From Polyangiaceae bacterium (GTDB taxonomy: Bacteria > Myxococcota_A > Polyangia > Polyangiales > Polyangiaceae): a DNA stretch of 64,000 nucleotides. A model generated the notes under the pieces. The model searched no databases. It saw only the letters and a program-made list of their open reading frames with translations, and was not told where the DNA came from. Below are positions 6,470 through 15,399 of the stretch, piece after piece. Where the stretch lies: positions 1-64,000 of the forward strand of contig JACKEB010000023.1 in assembly GCA_020633205.1 (NCBI GenBank), in the 5' to 3' direction. How positions within the stretch are numbered: the first letter of the stretch is position 1; the number at the start of each line of letters is the position of its first letter. The position numbers and the translations under genes were made by a program.

Positions 6470-9286
6470 ATGCGCAACTGGCAGCTGCAGCCCGAAGAAG
6501 TCATCCAGAACCACCGCGTCGAGCAAGCACTTGGGCCGCGCCGCTACCGGGTGACGTCGCTTCGCGATGGGAGCTCGCGCGTACTCACGTTGCTCGAGCT
6601 GAGCGACGCGCAGGCGGTGACTCAGTTCGAAGCCGACGCGAAGAAGCTCTGCCGGCTGCGTCATCGGGCGTTGGTGAGCTACGTCGAGCAAGGCTTCGTG
6701 GAGCGCGTGGATGGCTACTGGGGGCTGCTGTTTCAGGAGCTCGCGCCGGGGGTGAGCCTGCGCCAGTGGATTGAGAGTGGAGCGGCTCCGAGCCAAGAGC
6801 GCGTCGTCAAGTTCGCACAGCAGATGCTCGAAGGGCTCGGGTTCCTTCACGAGCAAGCGCCGCCAGTTTTGCACGGTCAACTGTGTCCAGACTACGTATT
6901 CGTGGACAACCAGGCGGGCCCGAAGCTCGTGTGCTTTGGCGATGTGGAGCGCTTCGAAGGAGCGACTCAGCTGCGCGGCGCCGTTGGGTTTGCCGCGCCA
7001 GAGGAAACTCGAGGGCAGAAGGCAGTCTCCTCCGATCTCTACGCGTTGGGCGCCTTGCTCGTCTACATGCTGGCCAGGCGTTCCCCTGCGGAACTGGTCA
7101 CTCCGGGGGGCAAAGTCGACCTCCGCTCGCTAAGGCTCAGCACGTGGCTGGCGCCCCTGGTCGAGCGACTGCTCCAGCCTGATGCTAGCCGTCGTTTTCC
7201 TTCGGCCAGTAGCGCGCACCTCGCCTTCGAGCGCAAGGAGACGCCGCTCAATCTGAAGCGCATGTTGATCCTCGGCGTGGTGCTGACGCTGCTCGTCGCG
7301 GTTCCGGCAGTCGGATTCGCCTGGTACTCCACGCGCTCGGAAGCACAGACGGCAGCCGCGCCCGCACCGACTGTTAGCGGTGTGTTGCCGCCGCGCCTTC
7401 CCCCTTCGGGCGCGCTGGTCGTTTGGCAGCGGGAGTTCGTGGGGCACCTCGGAGTCGTGAGCAGTCTGGCGTGGCTGCCTGACAGCGAACACTTCGTCAG
7501 CGCGGGATATGACGGCGCAATCAAGCTCTGGCACCGTGATCACGAAGAACCGCTACGCTCTTTCAGCGGCCAGCAGGGGCAGGTGCAATCCCTCGCAGTA
7601 GATCCTCAGGGAAAGATAGTCGCGGCGGGCGGCAAAGACGGGCAGTTGCGCATCTGGTCGGTCGAGTCGGGGAAGGTGATCCGCAGCATTCCGGACTCGG
7701 CGGGTGGCATTCACGACGTCGAGTTCTCCAAGGAAGGCAAGCTCCTCGCGTCTTCGGGCGCCGACGGGGTGGCGAGGATCTACGACGCCGAGACTGGCAA
7801 GGAGCTGCGGAGGTTCAGCCTTGGCTCTCCTGGTTTGGCTGTGGCGTTTTCCCCTGATGAGAAGCTGTTCGCGACGAGCGCGATGGGGCCGGATATCACG
7901 CTCTGGGACCGAGAGTCGGGCGCCAAGCTCTTCAAGTTGGTGCACGGCGCGAGCGTGAGCGACCTCAAGTTCACAGCGGATGGTGCTGGCCTGATCAGCG
8001 CGGGAGACGACACACGCATCCTGGTGTGGAACATGGCAGCCCGCGATGTGCGGCATGTGATCAGCGTGCACCGCGACGAGGTTTGGCGAATTGCGCTGAG
8101 CGACAAGAACGGCTTGATGGCGACCGGCGGCAAGGATCACCTGCTCGTGGTCTCAGACCCCTTCAAGGGGGAGCCGCTCCAAGCCACGTTCGGTGGCAAC
8201 GTCGGCTTTCCGGCACTGGCCTACTCACCTGACGGTCGCTACCTGGTCGGGGGTGGTGCTCAACAGAAGATCTGGCTTTACTACGCGGAAAAGTCCACCT
8301 GGTTCCCAACGCCGGTGCTCACGGCGCCACCGCGCGCCACGTTCAAGCCGAGCGACGGGGCGTCGAAGGCTCGCGCTTTGGCCGAAGAAGGCATCTTCGT
8401 GATGCGCCAGGCGCCGGACAAGCAAGGGCTCCTCAAGGCGACCAAGCTCTTGGAGCAAGCCGAGGCGCTGGATGAAAACGACCCGCGAGTGCTGGAGCTG
8501 GGCTCTCGCGTGGCCCAGGACGCGGCCTACTTGCACAACGACAAGTATGAGCCCGTAGGCCTCGTCAGGGCACGCGTGCTGATCGACAAGGCGAGCAAGC
8601 TTGCGCCGAGAGACCCCGATGTTTGGCGCCGGGTGGCCTACGTCGCGTTCGCCCAGAAGAAGCTCGACGATGCCGCAGCCGCAACCGCGAAAGCGGGCGT
8701 GCTCGACCCTGGATCCGTGTGGCAAAAGCGCTGCGAGCTCGAGCTAGCCATTCATCAGAAGGCAGCCCGCGAGCGGCGCTTCGCGCTGGCGAAGGCCCTA
8801 CTGGAGTCCGACCCGACAGATGCGTACGGCCTGTCGGCGATGCTCAAGATCTTCAAGGAGCGCGGCGAATGGGAAGCGGCGGAGTCCATCTACAAGAGTC
8901 AGCTCGTGCTGGAGCCGAACTCCGCGTGGCTGGCGGGTCGGGTGGCTGACTTCTACACCCTCCAGCGCAAACCAGAGAAGGCGCTGGAGATGGCGCGGCG
9001 AGCTCTGGCCATCATGGATTATGGCGTGGGACATCGCGTGCTTGGCGACGCGTTCCTGGAACAAGCCCACCAACAGCTGAGGGCCGGCAAGCCGCGGGGC
9101 CAGGTGGTGCGCCTCGTTGACTCCGCGGCGAGCGAAGGCGCGACGGAGTCTCATGTGTTCTTCTTGCGAGGCCTGCTCGCCTGGACTGGGGGTGACTTCC
9201 CCAGGGCCCATGGTCTCTTCAAGAAGGCTTTGGATATCGACAAGCACTACAAGGAGGCGCAGGACGCCTTCTCCTGGAAGCCTTGA
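6470..9286 (+). CDS. Membrane pseudokinase with WD40 and TPR domains
   Basis: This 938-residue protein begins with a Ser/Thr kinase-like domain (about residues 10-255) whose catalytic residues are lost. The ATP-binding Lys region reads VLTLLEL, the HRD loop reads HGQLCPDY (near residue 135), and DFG reads CFG (near 155). Fold markers remain, such as GFAAPEE (the APE segment) and DLYALGALLVYML. One membrane helix (about 264-286) follows. Next come about seven WD40 repeats (about 324-610, ending in motifs such as IKLW, LRIW, ITLWD) and TPR-like helical repeats (about 625-938). It probably serves as a membrane-anchored scaffold or phospho-signal sensor, not an enzyme. It sits next to an active kinase gene in convergent orientation, only 11 bases apart. 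A shadow ORF on the opposite strand was ignored. Confidence 0.85.
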   Translation: MRNWQLQPEEVIQNHRVEQALGPRRYRVTSLRDGSSRVLTLLELSDAQAVTQFEADAKKLCRLRHRALVSYVEQGFVERVDGYWGLLFQELAPGVSLRQWIESGAAPSQERVVKFAQQMLEGLGFLHEQAPPVLHGQLCPDYVFVDNQAGPKLVCFGDVERFEGATQLRGAVGFAAPEETRGQKAVSSDLYALGALLVYMLARRSPAELVTPGGKVDLRSLRLSTWLAPLVERLLQPDASRRFPSASSAHLAFERKETPLNLKRMLILGVVLTLLVAVPAVGFAWYSTRSEAQTAAAPAPTVSGVLPPRLPPSGALVVWQREFVGHLGVVSSLAWLPDSEHFVSAGYDGAIKLWHRDHEEPLRSFSGQQGQVQSLAVDPQGKIVAAGGKDGQLRIWSVESGKVIRSIPDSAGGIHDVEFSKEGKLLASSGADGVARIYDAETGKELRRFSLGSPGLAVAFSPDEKLFATSAMGPDITLWDRESGAKLFKLVHGASVSDLKFTADGAGLISAGDDTRILVWNMAARDVRHVISVHRDEVWRIALSDKNGLMATGGKDHLLVVSDPFKGEPLQATFGGNVGFPALAYSPDGRYLVGGGAQQKIWLYYAEKSTWFPTPVLTAPPRATFKPSDGASKARALAEEGIFVMRQAPDKQGLLKATKLLEQAEALDENDPRVLELGSRVAQDAAYLHNDKYEPVGLVRARVLIDKASKLAPRDPDVWRRVAYVAFAQKKLDDAAAATAKAGVLDPGSVWQKRCELELAIHQKAARERRFALAKALLESDPTDAYGLSAMLKIFKERGEWEAAESIYKSQLVLEPNSAWLAGRVADFYTLQRKPEKALEMARRALAIMDYGVGHRVLGDAFLEQAHQQLRAGKPRGQVVRLVDSAASEGATESHVFFLRGLLAWTGGDFPRAHGLFKKALDIDKHYKEAQDAFSWKP

Positions 9287-9297
9287 GATCTCCGCGG

Positions 9298-11046
9298 TCA
9301 CTCCTCCCGAGACTGCTCTTGGGCCGTCAACACCAAGCGTCGCGCGAAGCTCTGCTCCCCGCGCCGCAGATCGATGCGCGCGCCAGGGCAAGCGTGACGT
9401 AGTCCTCCGGAAAGCACGCCCGCGAGCCACAAGCGAAGCCCCATCGGCGCAGCCTCGAAGTTCTCGATTATGAGCTCTCCGTTGTCGGGATCGAGACGCC
9501 AATCTCCGAAGTCTAGGAGTGGCTTGCAGGCGGTGGTCAGGCGCCGCATCACAACCACCAAAGGTGCGAGTCGCAACGCCGATCTCAGCATCGGCCCAAG
9601 GCTGCCGTCGACTGCGCTCTCTCCCGCTTGGCGACACCAGGCAGGGTTTCCGCCGTAGAGTTCATCGGTCGCCACTCTCAAGTAGCTGGCTGCCATATCC
9701 ATGGGGTAATAAACGATGGCTTGCAGCGTTTGCTCTTCGAGTTCCGCGCGAGCATCTGGGGGGAGGCCATCGAGCACGCGCCGGTGCATCCAGGGCGCGA
9801 AGTTTTGCGCGATGTAGCGGTCCAGAGCCTGGACGACTGCACCACGCGTGTGGAAAGGCGACTGAGCCTCCAGCTTCGGGCGATGTGACCAGTCAAGTTG
9901 CCGCGGGCTCTCTAGCGTCTCGTCGCTTGGGTTGCGAGTCCTGGGTGTCGACGCGCGTGGCCGACGCTCTGCCGCCAAGAGGTCGTTGGGGTTCGACTGT
10001 CTCGACTCTCTCGGTGGGCGACTGCTGCGCGCGGCGCGGTGCTTGGGTACTTCTTCGTCGAGGCGGACCGTTGGCGTCAGCGGGGCGTGCCTCGCCTTGG
10101 CGGCGACCCGCTGGCTGTGCCGCAAGCGCAGGCTGCCGGCGAGCTCTCGCTCCATGGCGTCTGTGTCTTCGACTAGTTCAATTAAATCTGCGCGGAAATC
10201 TTTTGCGGAGGTGTAGCGGCGCTCACGGTCCTTGGCCATCGCGCGGCCCAGCAGTGCGTCGAGGGCTGGACCTCGCGGGACTTTGCGCTGGCTCAGCGGT
10301 TCTGGCTCTGAGTGAGCGATGCGATACGCGGTCGCGACAGCCGAAGCAGCTTGGAACGGCCGCTCGCCGGTGAGTAGCTCGTAGAGCATGACTCCGGCGC
10401 TGAATACGTCACTGCGGGCATCTACCCAGTGGTCCCCGGTTGCTTGTTCTGGGCTCAGATAGTCCGGGGTGCCCAAGATCATTCCTGTGCTCGTGCGGGC
10501 GTCGCTGTCCCCGCAGTCTTCGAGTGACTTCGCGATCCCGAAGTCGAGCAGCTTGATGCACGGCTTGCCCGCGTCATCCAGACTCAAGAACACATTCTCT
10601 GGCTTGAGGTCTCGATGAACGATACCGACGTCGTGCGCGGCACTCAGCGCATCCAACACCCGGACCACTACGCCCAACGCGGCGTCGATGGTCAGCTGGG
10701 TGCGACGAATGAACTGGTTTAGCGTGACCCCATCGAGGAACTCCATCACGAGGTAGGGCCCCATCTCGCACACGCCAGCGTCCATGACCTGGGCAACGCC
10801 TGGGTGGTGCAGCTTGCCGAGCGCTCGCGCCTCACGCATCAGGCGAGCGCCCAGCGCGCGATCTCCAGCGCGCTCCGGCAACAAAAGCTTCACCGCGACC
10901 TCGCGGCCAATCAGCAGGTGCTCCGCTCGGTACACCACGCTCATCCCACCTGAGCCGATCTGCTCAAGCAGTCGGTACTTGTCCCCAACCTGGGGCAATG
11001 CGTTCCCCCCACGCATGCGCAACGTTCGAGCGTACCCGAAGACCAC
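9298..11046 (-). CDS. Ser/Thr protein kinase with myxobacterial-type C-terminal domain
   Basis: A Hanks-type kinase domain occupies about residues 22-300: Gly loop IGSGGMSVVY (30-39), ATP Lys53 (VAVKLL), HRDLKPEN, DFGIAKS, the APE equivalent SPEQ and the GVMLYELLTGERPF helix. Everything needed for catalysis is present. A Pro/Arg/Ser linker follows, then a globular C-terminal region (about 400-582, YYPMDMAASYLRVATDEL and ARIDLRRGEQSFARRL). This region is reminiscent of the roughly 200-residue domain found mostly in myxobacteria (TIGR02265/DUF2378); that assignment is tentative. There is no membrane helix, so it should act in the cytoplasm. The GTG at 11046 has GGAGGT about 12 bases upstream; an ATG at 11016 would remove ten residues and keep the whole domain. 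Confidence 0.9.
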   Translation of the reverse strand: MVFGYARTLRMRGGNALPQVGDKYRLLEQIGSGGMSVVYRAEHLLIGREVAVKLLLPERAGDRALGARLMREARALGKLHHPGVAQVMDAGVCEMGPYLVMEFLDGVTLNQFIRRTQLTIDAALGVVVRVLDALSAAHDVGIVHRDLKPENVFLSLDDAGKPCIKLLDFGIAKSLEDCGDSDARTSTGMILGTPDYLSPEQATGDHWVDARSDVFSAGVMLYELLTGERPFQAASAVATAYRIAHSEPEPLSQRKVPRGPALDALLGRAMAKDRERRYTSAKDFRADLIELVEDTDAMERELAGSLRLRHSQRVAAKARHAPLTPTVRLDEEVPKHRAARSSRPPRESRQSNPNDLLAAERRPRASTPRTRNPSDETLESPRQLDWSHRPKLEAQSPFHTRGAVVQALDRYIAQNFAPWMHRRVLDGLPPDARAELEEQTLQAIVYYPMDMAASYLRVATDELYGGNPAWCRQAGESAVDGSLGPMLRSALRLAPLVVVMRRLTTACKPLLDFGDWRLDPDNGELIIENFEAAPMGLRLWLAGVLSGGLRHACPGARIDLRRGEQSFARRLVLTAQEQSREE

Positions 11047-11156
11047 GGGCGCAGGGACACCTCCAAACTAAAACGTTCAAGCCCTTGGCCTGGGGAAACA
11101 AGAAGTGGGCGTTGTGCAGGGGTTTTTTTATCGTTCGCTTGCCGTCGCTGCGCTGT

Positions 11157-11240
11157 TTGTTTCGAGCGGCGGTTCGTTTCGAGCGGCGGTTCGTTTCGAG
11201 CGGTGGTTTCGTTTCGAGCGGCGGTTTCGTTTCGAGCGGC
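11157..11240. repeat. Tandem 17-18 bp TTCGTTTCGAGCGGCGG repeat
   Basis: About five head-to-tail copies of a 17-18 base unit (core GTTTCGAGCGGCGG) fill the gap just upstream of the gene at 11275. Copies differ by one T in a T-run (17 versus 18 bases), which suggests slippage. The last copy ends in CGGCCGC. Confidence 0.9.
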
Positions 11241-11274
11241 CGCTTGGCTGACTTATGTGTGCCGCTGACACGAG

Positions 11275-12714
11275 ATGCGCGACCCGACTGACGATGAATT
11301 GAAACTGGAGGAGCTGCGAGGCGGCGATTCCGCGTCGAGTTCGGCGCTCGGGGAGCTCGGTGTCGCGGAGGGGGCTGTCGACGGAGCTGTCGATGCCGCG
11401 GTGCCGGTGGTCGCGGCGCCCGAGTCGGTTGACCTCGCGGTTCTCAAGCTTTCCGCTACGGAGGTCGACGACGCACCCAGCGCTCCCTCACCCCCAAACC
11501 CGGGTGACGATGCTCTTGAAGCGTCCGGCAAGGCCATCGAGAGTAAGCGTGCGGGTGACGCTGCTCATCCCGACGCTGCTCGACAAGCGCAGGCGCACGC
11601 CGCGCTAGCGTCGCTCGTGCTGCCGCAGGTCTGCGCGTGTTGCGGGGCACCGTCGAGCGCATCTCGGAAACTCGACTTGGAGACCCGGCCTGGCGCGCTG
11701 ATTGTGCCGCTCTGCGAGCGTTGCTTGACCCACGACGCCGTTTCCCGGACGCGCTCATTGAGTGTGGTTTTGGCGGCGTTGTTGATTGGGGGGGCGACTG
11801 CCCTGGGTCTCCCACTGATGTTCGAGCGACTCGCGAACGCCGGCACGTGGCAGCTCTCGGTTGGCTCATGGTTCAGCCGCTGGGGGCTCTTTGTATTGCC
11901 TTGCGGAATCGTTGCTGGCCTGTTCGGGATGCGTGGTTTGGGGTGGTACGCATGGGCGCGCTTGCGACGACGCCCCGGCTGTTCGCGCTACCCGGCGCTG
12001 GCGATTCGCGAGACTCCTCGCGAAGACTGGGTCGCTGTGTTGCGCTGCGCTCGAGCCGACTTTGCGCAGCAGCTCTTGGCGTTGAATCCAGAGCGGGTGA
12101 TTGCACTCTCTCGTGGGGTTGCGCCGCGCCGCGCGCCGACAGCAACGCCCGGCGCGCGGTGGATGTTCGCGGTGCTGCTCGCGACGGCGCTCCTGAGTGT
12201 CGCAAGCTACGTCATTCATCGACCGCGGATTCAGGTGCTGAACCTCACGGAGCACCCGCTCGCCCTCGAGGTGGACGGCGAGATCGTGGCTCGTATCTCG
12301 GTCACCAGTCAGGAGTCTCCCGACGCGGGCGTCGTGCTCAGACTGCCGGCGGGTCGTCGTCATTTCCGTGCGCTGCAGCATGCTGGCTCGCCTGAGCAGC
12401 AGGTAGTGGCGGAGGCGGACCTCACGCTGCAGGGCGCCACGCGCCATCTGTATGCTCCCGCGGCGGACGCCTATTGTTTCTGGCTCGAGCGCATCGGTTA
12501 CGGTCGCGGCAACGCCGCCGCGGCTCGTCCTGGCGCGGTGGAGCGCCTGCCTCTGGGAAACCCGCTGCACTTTTGGGCCTTTCCCCAGCCACCAGATGTG
12601 TGGTTGGCCCCGCCGCCGGAGCCGCTTCTGGACGATGCTCGGTCGAGCGGGGGAGAGGTCACCGCCCTGCGCCAAGCGCGTTGTATCGACGCACCCAAGG
12701 ACGCCCAGCACTGA
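11275..12714 (+). CDS. Zinc-ribbon membrane protein of unknown function
   Basis: I do not recognise this 479-residue protein. An acidic, Ala/Ser-rich N-terminus (1-110) precedes a probable metal site with Cys120, Cys122 and Cys123 (VCACCG) and Cys147/Cys150 (LCERC). Three hydrophobic stretches follow at about 161-183, 197-222 and 295-313. The C-terminal half (about 320-479) is likely outside the membrane and contains a short beta-rich stretch (QVLNLTEHPLALEVDGE), as in PEGA-like surface domains. It stands directly upstream of grpE on the same strand but is separated by 97 bases, so it may not be part of the heat-shock operon. The start codon ATG lies 35 bases after a tandem repeat array. Confidence 0.75.
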   Translation: MRDPTDDELKLEELRGGDSASSSALGELGVAEGAVDGAVDAAVPVVAAPESVDLAVLKLSATEVDDAPSAPSPPNPGDDALEASGKAIESKRAGDAAHPDAARQAQAHAALASLVLPQVCACCGAPSSASRKLDLETRPGALIVPLCERCLTHDAVSRTRSLSVVLAALLIGGATALGLPLMFERLANAGTWQLSVGSWFSRWGLFVLPCGIVAGLFGMRGLGWYAWARLRRRPGCSRYPALAIRETPREDWVAVLRCARADFAQQLLALNPERVIALSRGVAPRRAPTATPGARWMFAVLLATALLSVASYVIHRPRIQVLNLTEHPLALEVDGEIVARISVTSQESPDAGVVLRLPAGRRHFRALQHAGSPEQQVVAEADLTLQGATRHLYAPAADAYCFWLERIGYGRGNAAAARPGAVERLPLGNPLHFWAFPQPPDVWLAPPPEPLLDDARSSGGEVTALRQARCIDAPKDAQH

Positions 12715-12775
12715 GCCTGGGGCCGTTTTTCGCTGCGTTCTACGAACGACCCGGGCGGAAACGTCGGCCACACGT

Positions 12776-12802
12776 TTGCAAAGCGGATCCGTTGATTATA
12801 TT
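12776..12802 (+). promoter_or_regulatory. Possible grpE promoter
   Basis: TTGCAA at 12776-12781 and TATATT at 12797-12802 look like -35 and -10 boxes with a short 15-base spacer. Transcription would begin very close to the GTG at 12812, implying a leaderless or near-leaderless grpE message. No CIRCE element was seen. Confidence 0.3.
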
Positions 12803-12811
12803 AGCGGGCCC

Positions 12812-13384
12812 GTGAGCGACGAGAACGAGAACCTGGAAGCAACCGAGGCCGCAGCACCGGAGCAAGGCGCTGCGGAATCGGCAGAAGGCAACTCTGGCGA
12901 CGCCGAGGTCGCGGCCGCCGAGGCGCCCGTGGACCCGTTGGAGCAGGCTCAAGCAGAGGCCAAGCGCCTCAAGGAGCAACTGCTTCGCACCGCGGCTGAC
13001 TTCGACAATTTCCGCAAGCGCACCCGCAAGGAGCTCGTGGATGCAGAGCAGCGCGGCACGGACCAGCTGTTGAAAGAGATGTTGCCGGTCTTCGACAACC
13101 TCGAGCGCGCCGCTCAACACGCCGAGACCGCTTCCGAAGTCGCGTCGCTTGCTGACGGCATTCGCATGGTGATGAAGCAGTTCACGGACACTCTGGGCCG
13201 CCTGAACATCGAGCGCGTCGAGGCTGTGGGTAAGCCTTTTGACCCAAGCGTACACGAGGCGATCCAGCAGATGGCCACGGAAGAGCACCCTCCGGGCAGC
13301 GTGGCCGCCGAAGTGCAAGCGGGTTATCGCCAAGGCGAGCGGTTGATTCGTCCAGCGCTCGTCGTCGTGGCCAAAGCTCCCTAG
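12812..13384 (+). CDS. grpE: GrpE nucleotide exchange factor
   Basis: GrpE releases ADP from DnaK. The 190-residue product has the acidic disordered N-terminus, a long coiled coil (about residues 45-100, AADFDNFRKRTRKE) and the C-terminal beta domain (KPFDPSVHEAIQQM, ending GERLIRPALVVVAK) typical of the family. The GTG at 12812 is chosen since the open frame upstream belongs to the end of the previous gene read in another frame and shows no GrpE similarity. No strong Shine-Dalgarno precedes it. It is followed by dnaK after 179 bases; dnaJ is not in the window. Confidence 0.95.
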   Translation: MSDENENLEATEAAAPEQGAAESAEGNSGDAEVAAAEAPVDPLEQAQAEAKRLKEQLLRTAADFDNFRKRTRKELVDAEQRGTDQLLKEMLPVFDNLERAAQHAETASEVASLADGIRMVMKQFTDTLGRLNIERVEAVGKPFDPSVHEAIQQMATEEHPPGSVAAEVQAGYRQGERLIRPALVVVAKAP

Positions 13385-13563
13385 GTTCCGCTTTTCTGCG
13401 TCCTACGTGCGGTCTGAGGGCGTTCCACGCCTTCGCTGAGCATCTGGCGTGCCCGGCGCAGGCGGAGGTTGCGCTGCGTGGCGTCCGCGCGCCTGCCCGG
13501 CTCCTAAAAAGCTAACCATATCCCTCCAGTCCACTCGAGCGGACGGGTATGCTCACGCGTCCC

Positions 13564-15399
13564 ATGGGCAAGATCATCGGTATCGACTTGGGGACCACGA
13601 ACTCGTGCGTCGCCGTCTTGGAAGGCGTGAGCGCCACTGGAGAACCCGAAGTGCGGGTGATCCCCAACGCAGATGGCGCGCGCACCACGCCTTCCATCGT
13701 CGCGTTCACGGCGAGCGGTGAGCGCTTGGTTGGGCAGGTTGCCAAGCGTCAGGCCACGACCAACCCTGAGAACACCGTCTACGCGGTCAAGCGCCTCATG
13801 GGGCAGTCCTTCGACGCGACCGACATCAAGCGCCATCGGGAGAGCGTGCCTTACGAGGTAGCTCGGCACGACAACGGCGACGCTTGGGTGAAGGTCCAAG
13901 GCAAGGCGATGTCGCCCCCCGAAGTCTCGAGCTTCGTGCTCACCGCGATGAAGCAAATCGCTGAGTCGTTCGTCGGCGAGACAGTCGTTGAGGCAGTCAT
14001 CACCGTGCCGGCGTACTTCGACGACGCACAGCGCCAAGCGACGAAAGATGCAGGGCGCATCGCGGGTCTCGAGGTGAAGCGCATCATCAACGAGCCCACG
14101 GCGGCTGCGTTGGCGTACGGGCTCGACAAGACCGCTTCCGAGCGGATTGCTGTCTACGACTTGGGTGGTGGCACCTTCGATATCTCGATCCTCGAAATCG
14201 CCGGGGGCGTCTTCAACGTGAAGGCGACGGGCGGCGACACCCATCTTGGTGGCGAGGACTTCGACATTCGCATCATCGATAAGCTCGCCGAGGAGTTCCT
14301 CAAGGAGCACGACATCGATCTGCGGAAGGACCGCATGGCGTTGCAGCGCCTGAAGGAGGCCGCGGAGAAGGCCAAGCACGAGCTCTCGAGTTCGCTCTCC
14401 ACTGAGATCAATATTCCGTTCATTGCGACCGGGCCCAGTGGACCCATGCATCTCGAGCGGACGCTCAAGCGCAGTGAGCTCGAGATCATCACCTCGGACT
14501 TGGTGGAGCGGACGGTCGATGCGTGCACGCGTGTGCTTGGTGACGCGAAGGTGGCACCGAGCCAGATCGATCAGGTGGTGTTGGTGGGCGGCATGACGCG
14601 CATGCCCGCCGTCCAACGCGCGGTGAAGGAGCTGTTTGGCCGCGATCCCCACAAAGGGGTGAACCCCGACGAAGTGGTGGCGATCGGTGCTGCTGTCCAG
14701 GGTGCCGCACTCGGCGGCCAAATCGATGAGGTGCTGCTGCTCGACGTCACGCCGCTCTCCATTGGTGTGGAGACCGGTGGTGGCATCTTCTACAAGCAGA
14801 TCCCGCGCAACACGACTGTCCCCACGGAAAAGAGCGAGATCTTCACGACCAGCGTGGACAACCAGCCGTTCGTGCCGATCCACGTGCTGCAAGGCGAACG
14901 CGAAATGTCCGCCGACAACCGCAGCCTCGCGCACTTCGAGCTCACTGGGATCCCACCGGCTCCGCGTGGTGTCCCGAAGATCCAGGTTACTTTCTCGATC
15001 GACGCGAACGGTATCCTCAGCGTGGAAGCGAAGGACCTCGGTACCGGTAGGGCGCAGTCCCTCAACATCACGCCTACCAGCGGACTCAGCCAAGACGAGG
15101 TCGACCGCTTGGTGAACGAGGGCGAGAAGTTCAAGGAGACGGACCACCTGCGGCGTGAACTAGCGGAGCTGAAAAACCAGGCGGAAACTCTGATCTACAC
15201 GACGGATCAAGCGATCGAGGGCTACGGCGATCTGCTCGACGCGGACAAGGTCGCCGCGATGAAGGAAGACCTCGAGTTCTTGAAGGCCAGCCTGGAGAAC
15301 GGCAGCGACATCGACACGATTCGCGACGCGTATGCCAGGCTCGAGAACGCGACGTTCGAGATCGCCGAGGCGATGTACGGCGGCGAAGAAGACTCGTGA
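13564..15399 (+). CDS. dnaK: Chaperone DnaK (Hsp70)
   Basis: This 611-residue Hsp70 has the phosphate-1 motif GIDLGTTNSCVAV at the N-terminus, the phosphate-2 motif YDLGGGTFDISILEI, the adenosine motif VVLVGGMTRMPAVQ, the interdomain linker region (DVTPLSIGVETGGG) and a substrate-binding domain with helical lid. The ATG at 13564 is chosen because MGKIIGIDLGTT is the standard start; an in-frame ATG at 13549 adds five residues. The C-terminus stops at YGGEEDS, shorter than E. coli DnaK and without a long Gly-rich tail. The last codons overlap the start of a giant kinase gene (GTGA at 15396-15399). A 547-residue ORF on the other strand is a composition shadow. Confidence 0.97.
   Translation: MGKIIGIDLGTTNSCVAVLEGVSATGEPEVRVIPNADGARTTPSIVAFTASGERLVGQVAKRQATTNPENTVYAVKRLMGQSFDATDIKRHRESVPYEVARHDNGDAWVKVQGKAMSPPEVSSFVLTAMKQIAESFVGETVVEAVITVPAYFDDAQRQATKDAGRIAGLEVKRIINEPTAAALAYGLDKTASERIAVYDLGGGTFDISILEIAGGVFNVKATGGDTHLGGEDFDIRIIDKLAEEFLKEHDIDLRKDRMALQRLKEAAEKAKHELSSSLSTEINIPFIATGPSGPMHLERTLKRSELEIITSDLVERTVDACTRVLGDAKVAPSQIDQVVLVGGMTRMPAVQRAVKELFGRDPHKGVNPDEVVAIGAAVQGAALGGQIDEVLLLDVTPLSIGVETGGGIFYKQIPRNTTVPTEKSEIFTTSVDNQPFVPIHVLQGEREMSADNRSLAHFELTGIPPAPRGVPKIQVTFSIDANGILSVEAKDLGTGRAQSLNITPTSGLSQDEVDRLVNEGEKFKETDHLRRELAELKNQAETLIYTTDQAIEGYGDLLDADKVAAMKEDLEFLKASLENGSDIDTIRDAYARLENATFEIAEAMYGGEEDS

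Noticed and set aside
13504..15147. 547-codon ORF antisense to dnaK
   Set aside because: It mirrors the dnaK codons on the other strand, gives no protein family pattern, and high GC content makes such long antisense frames common.
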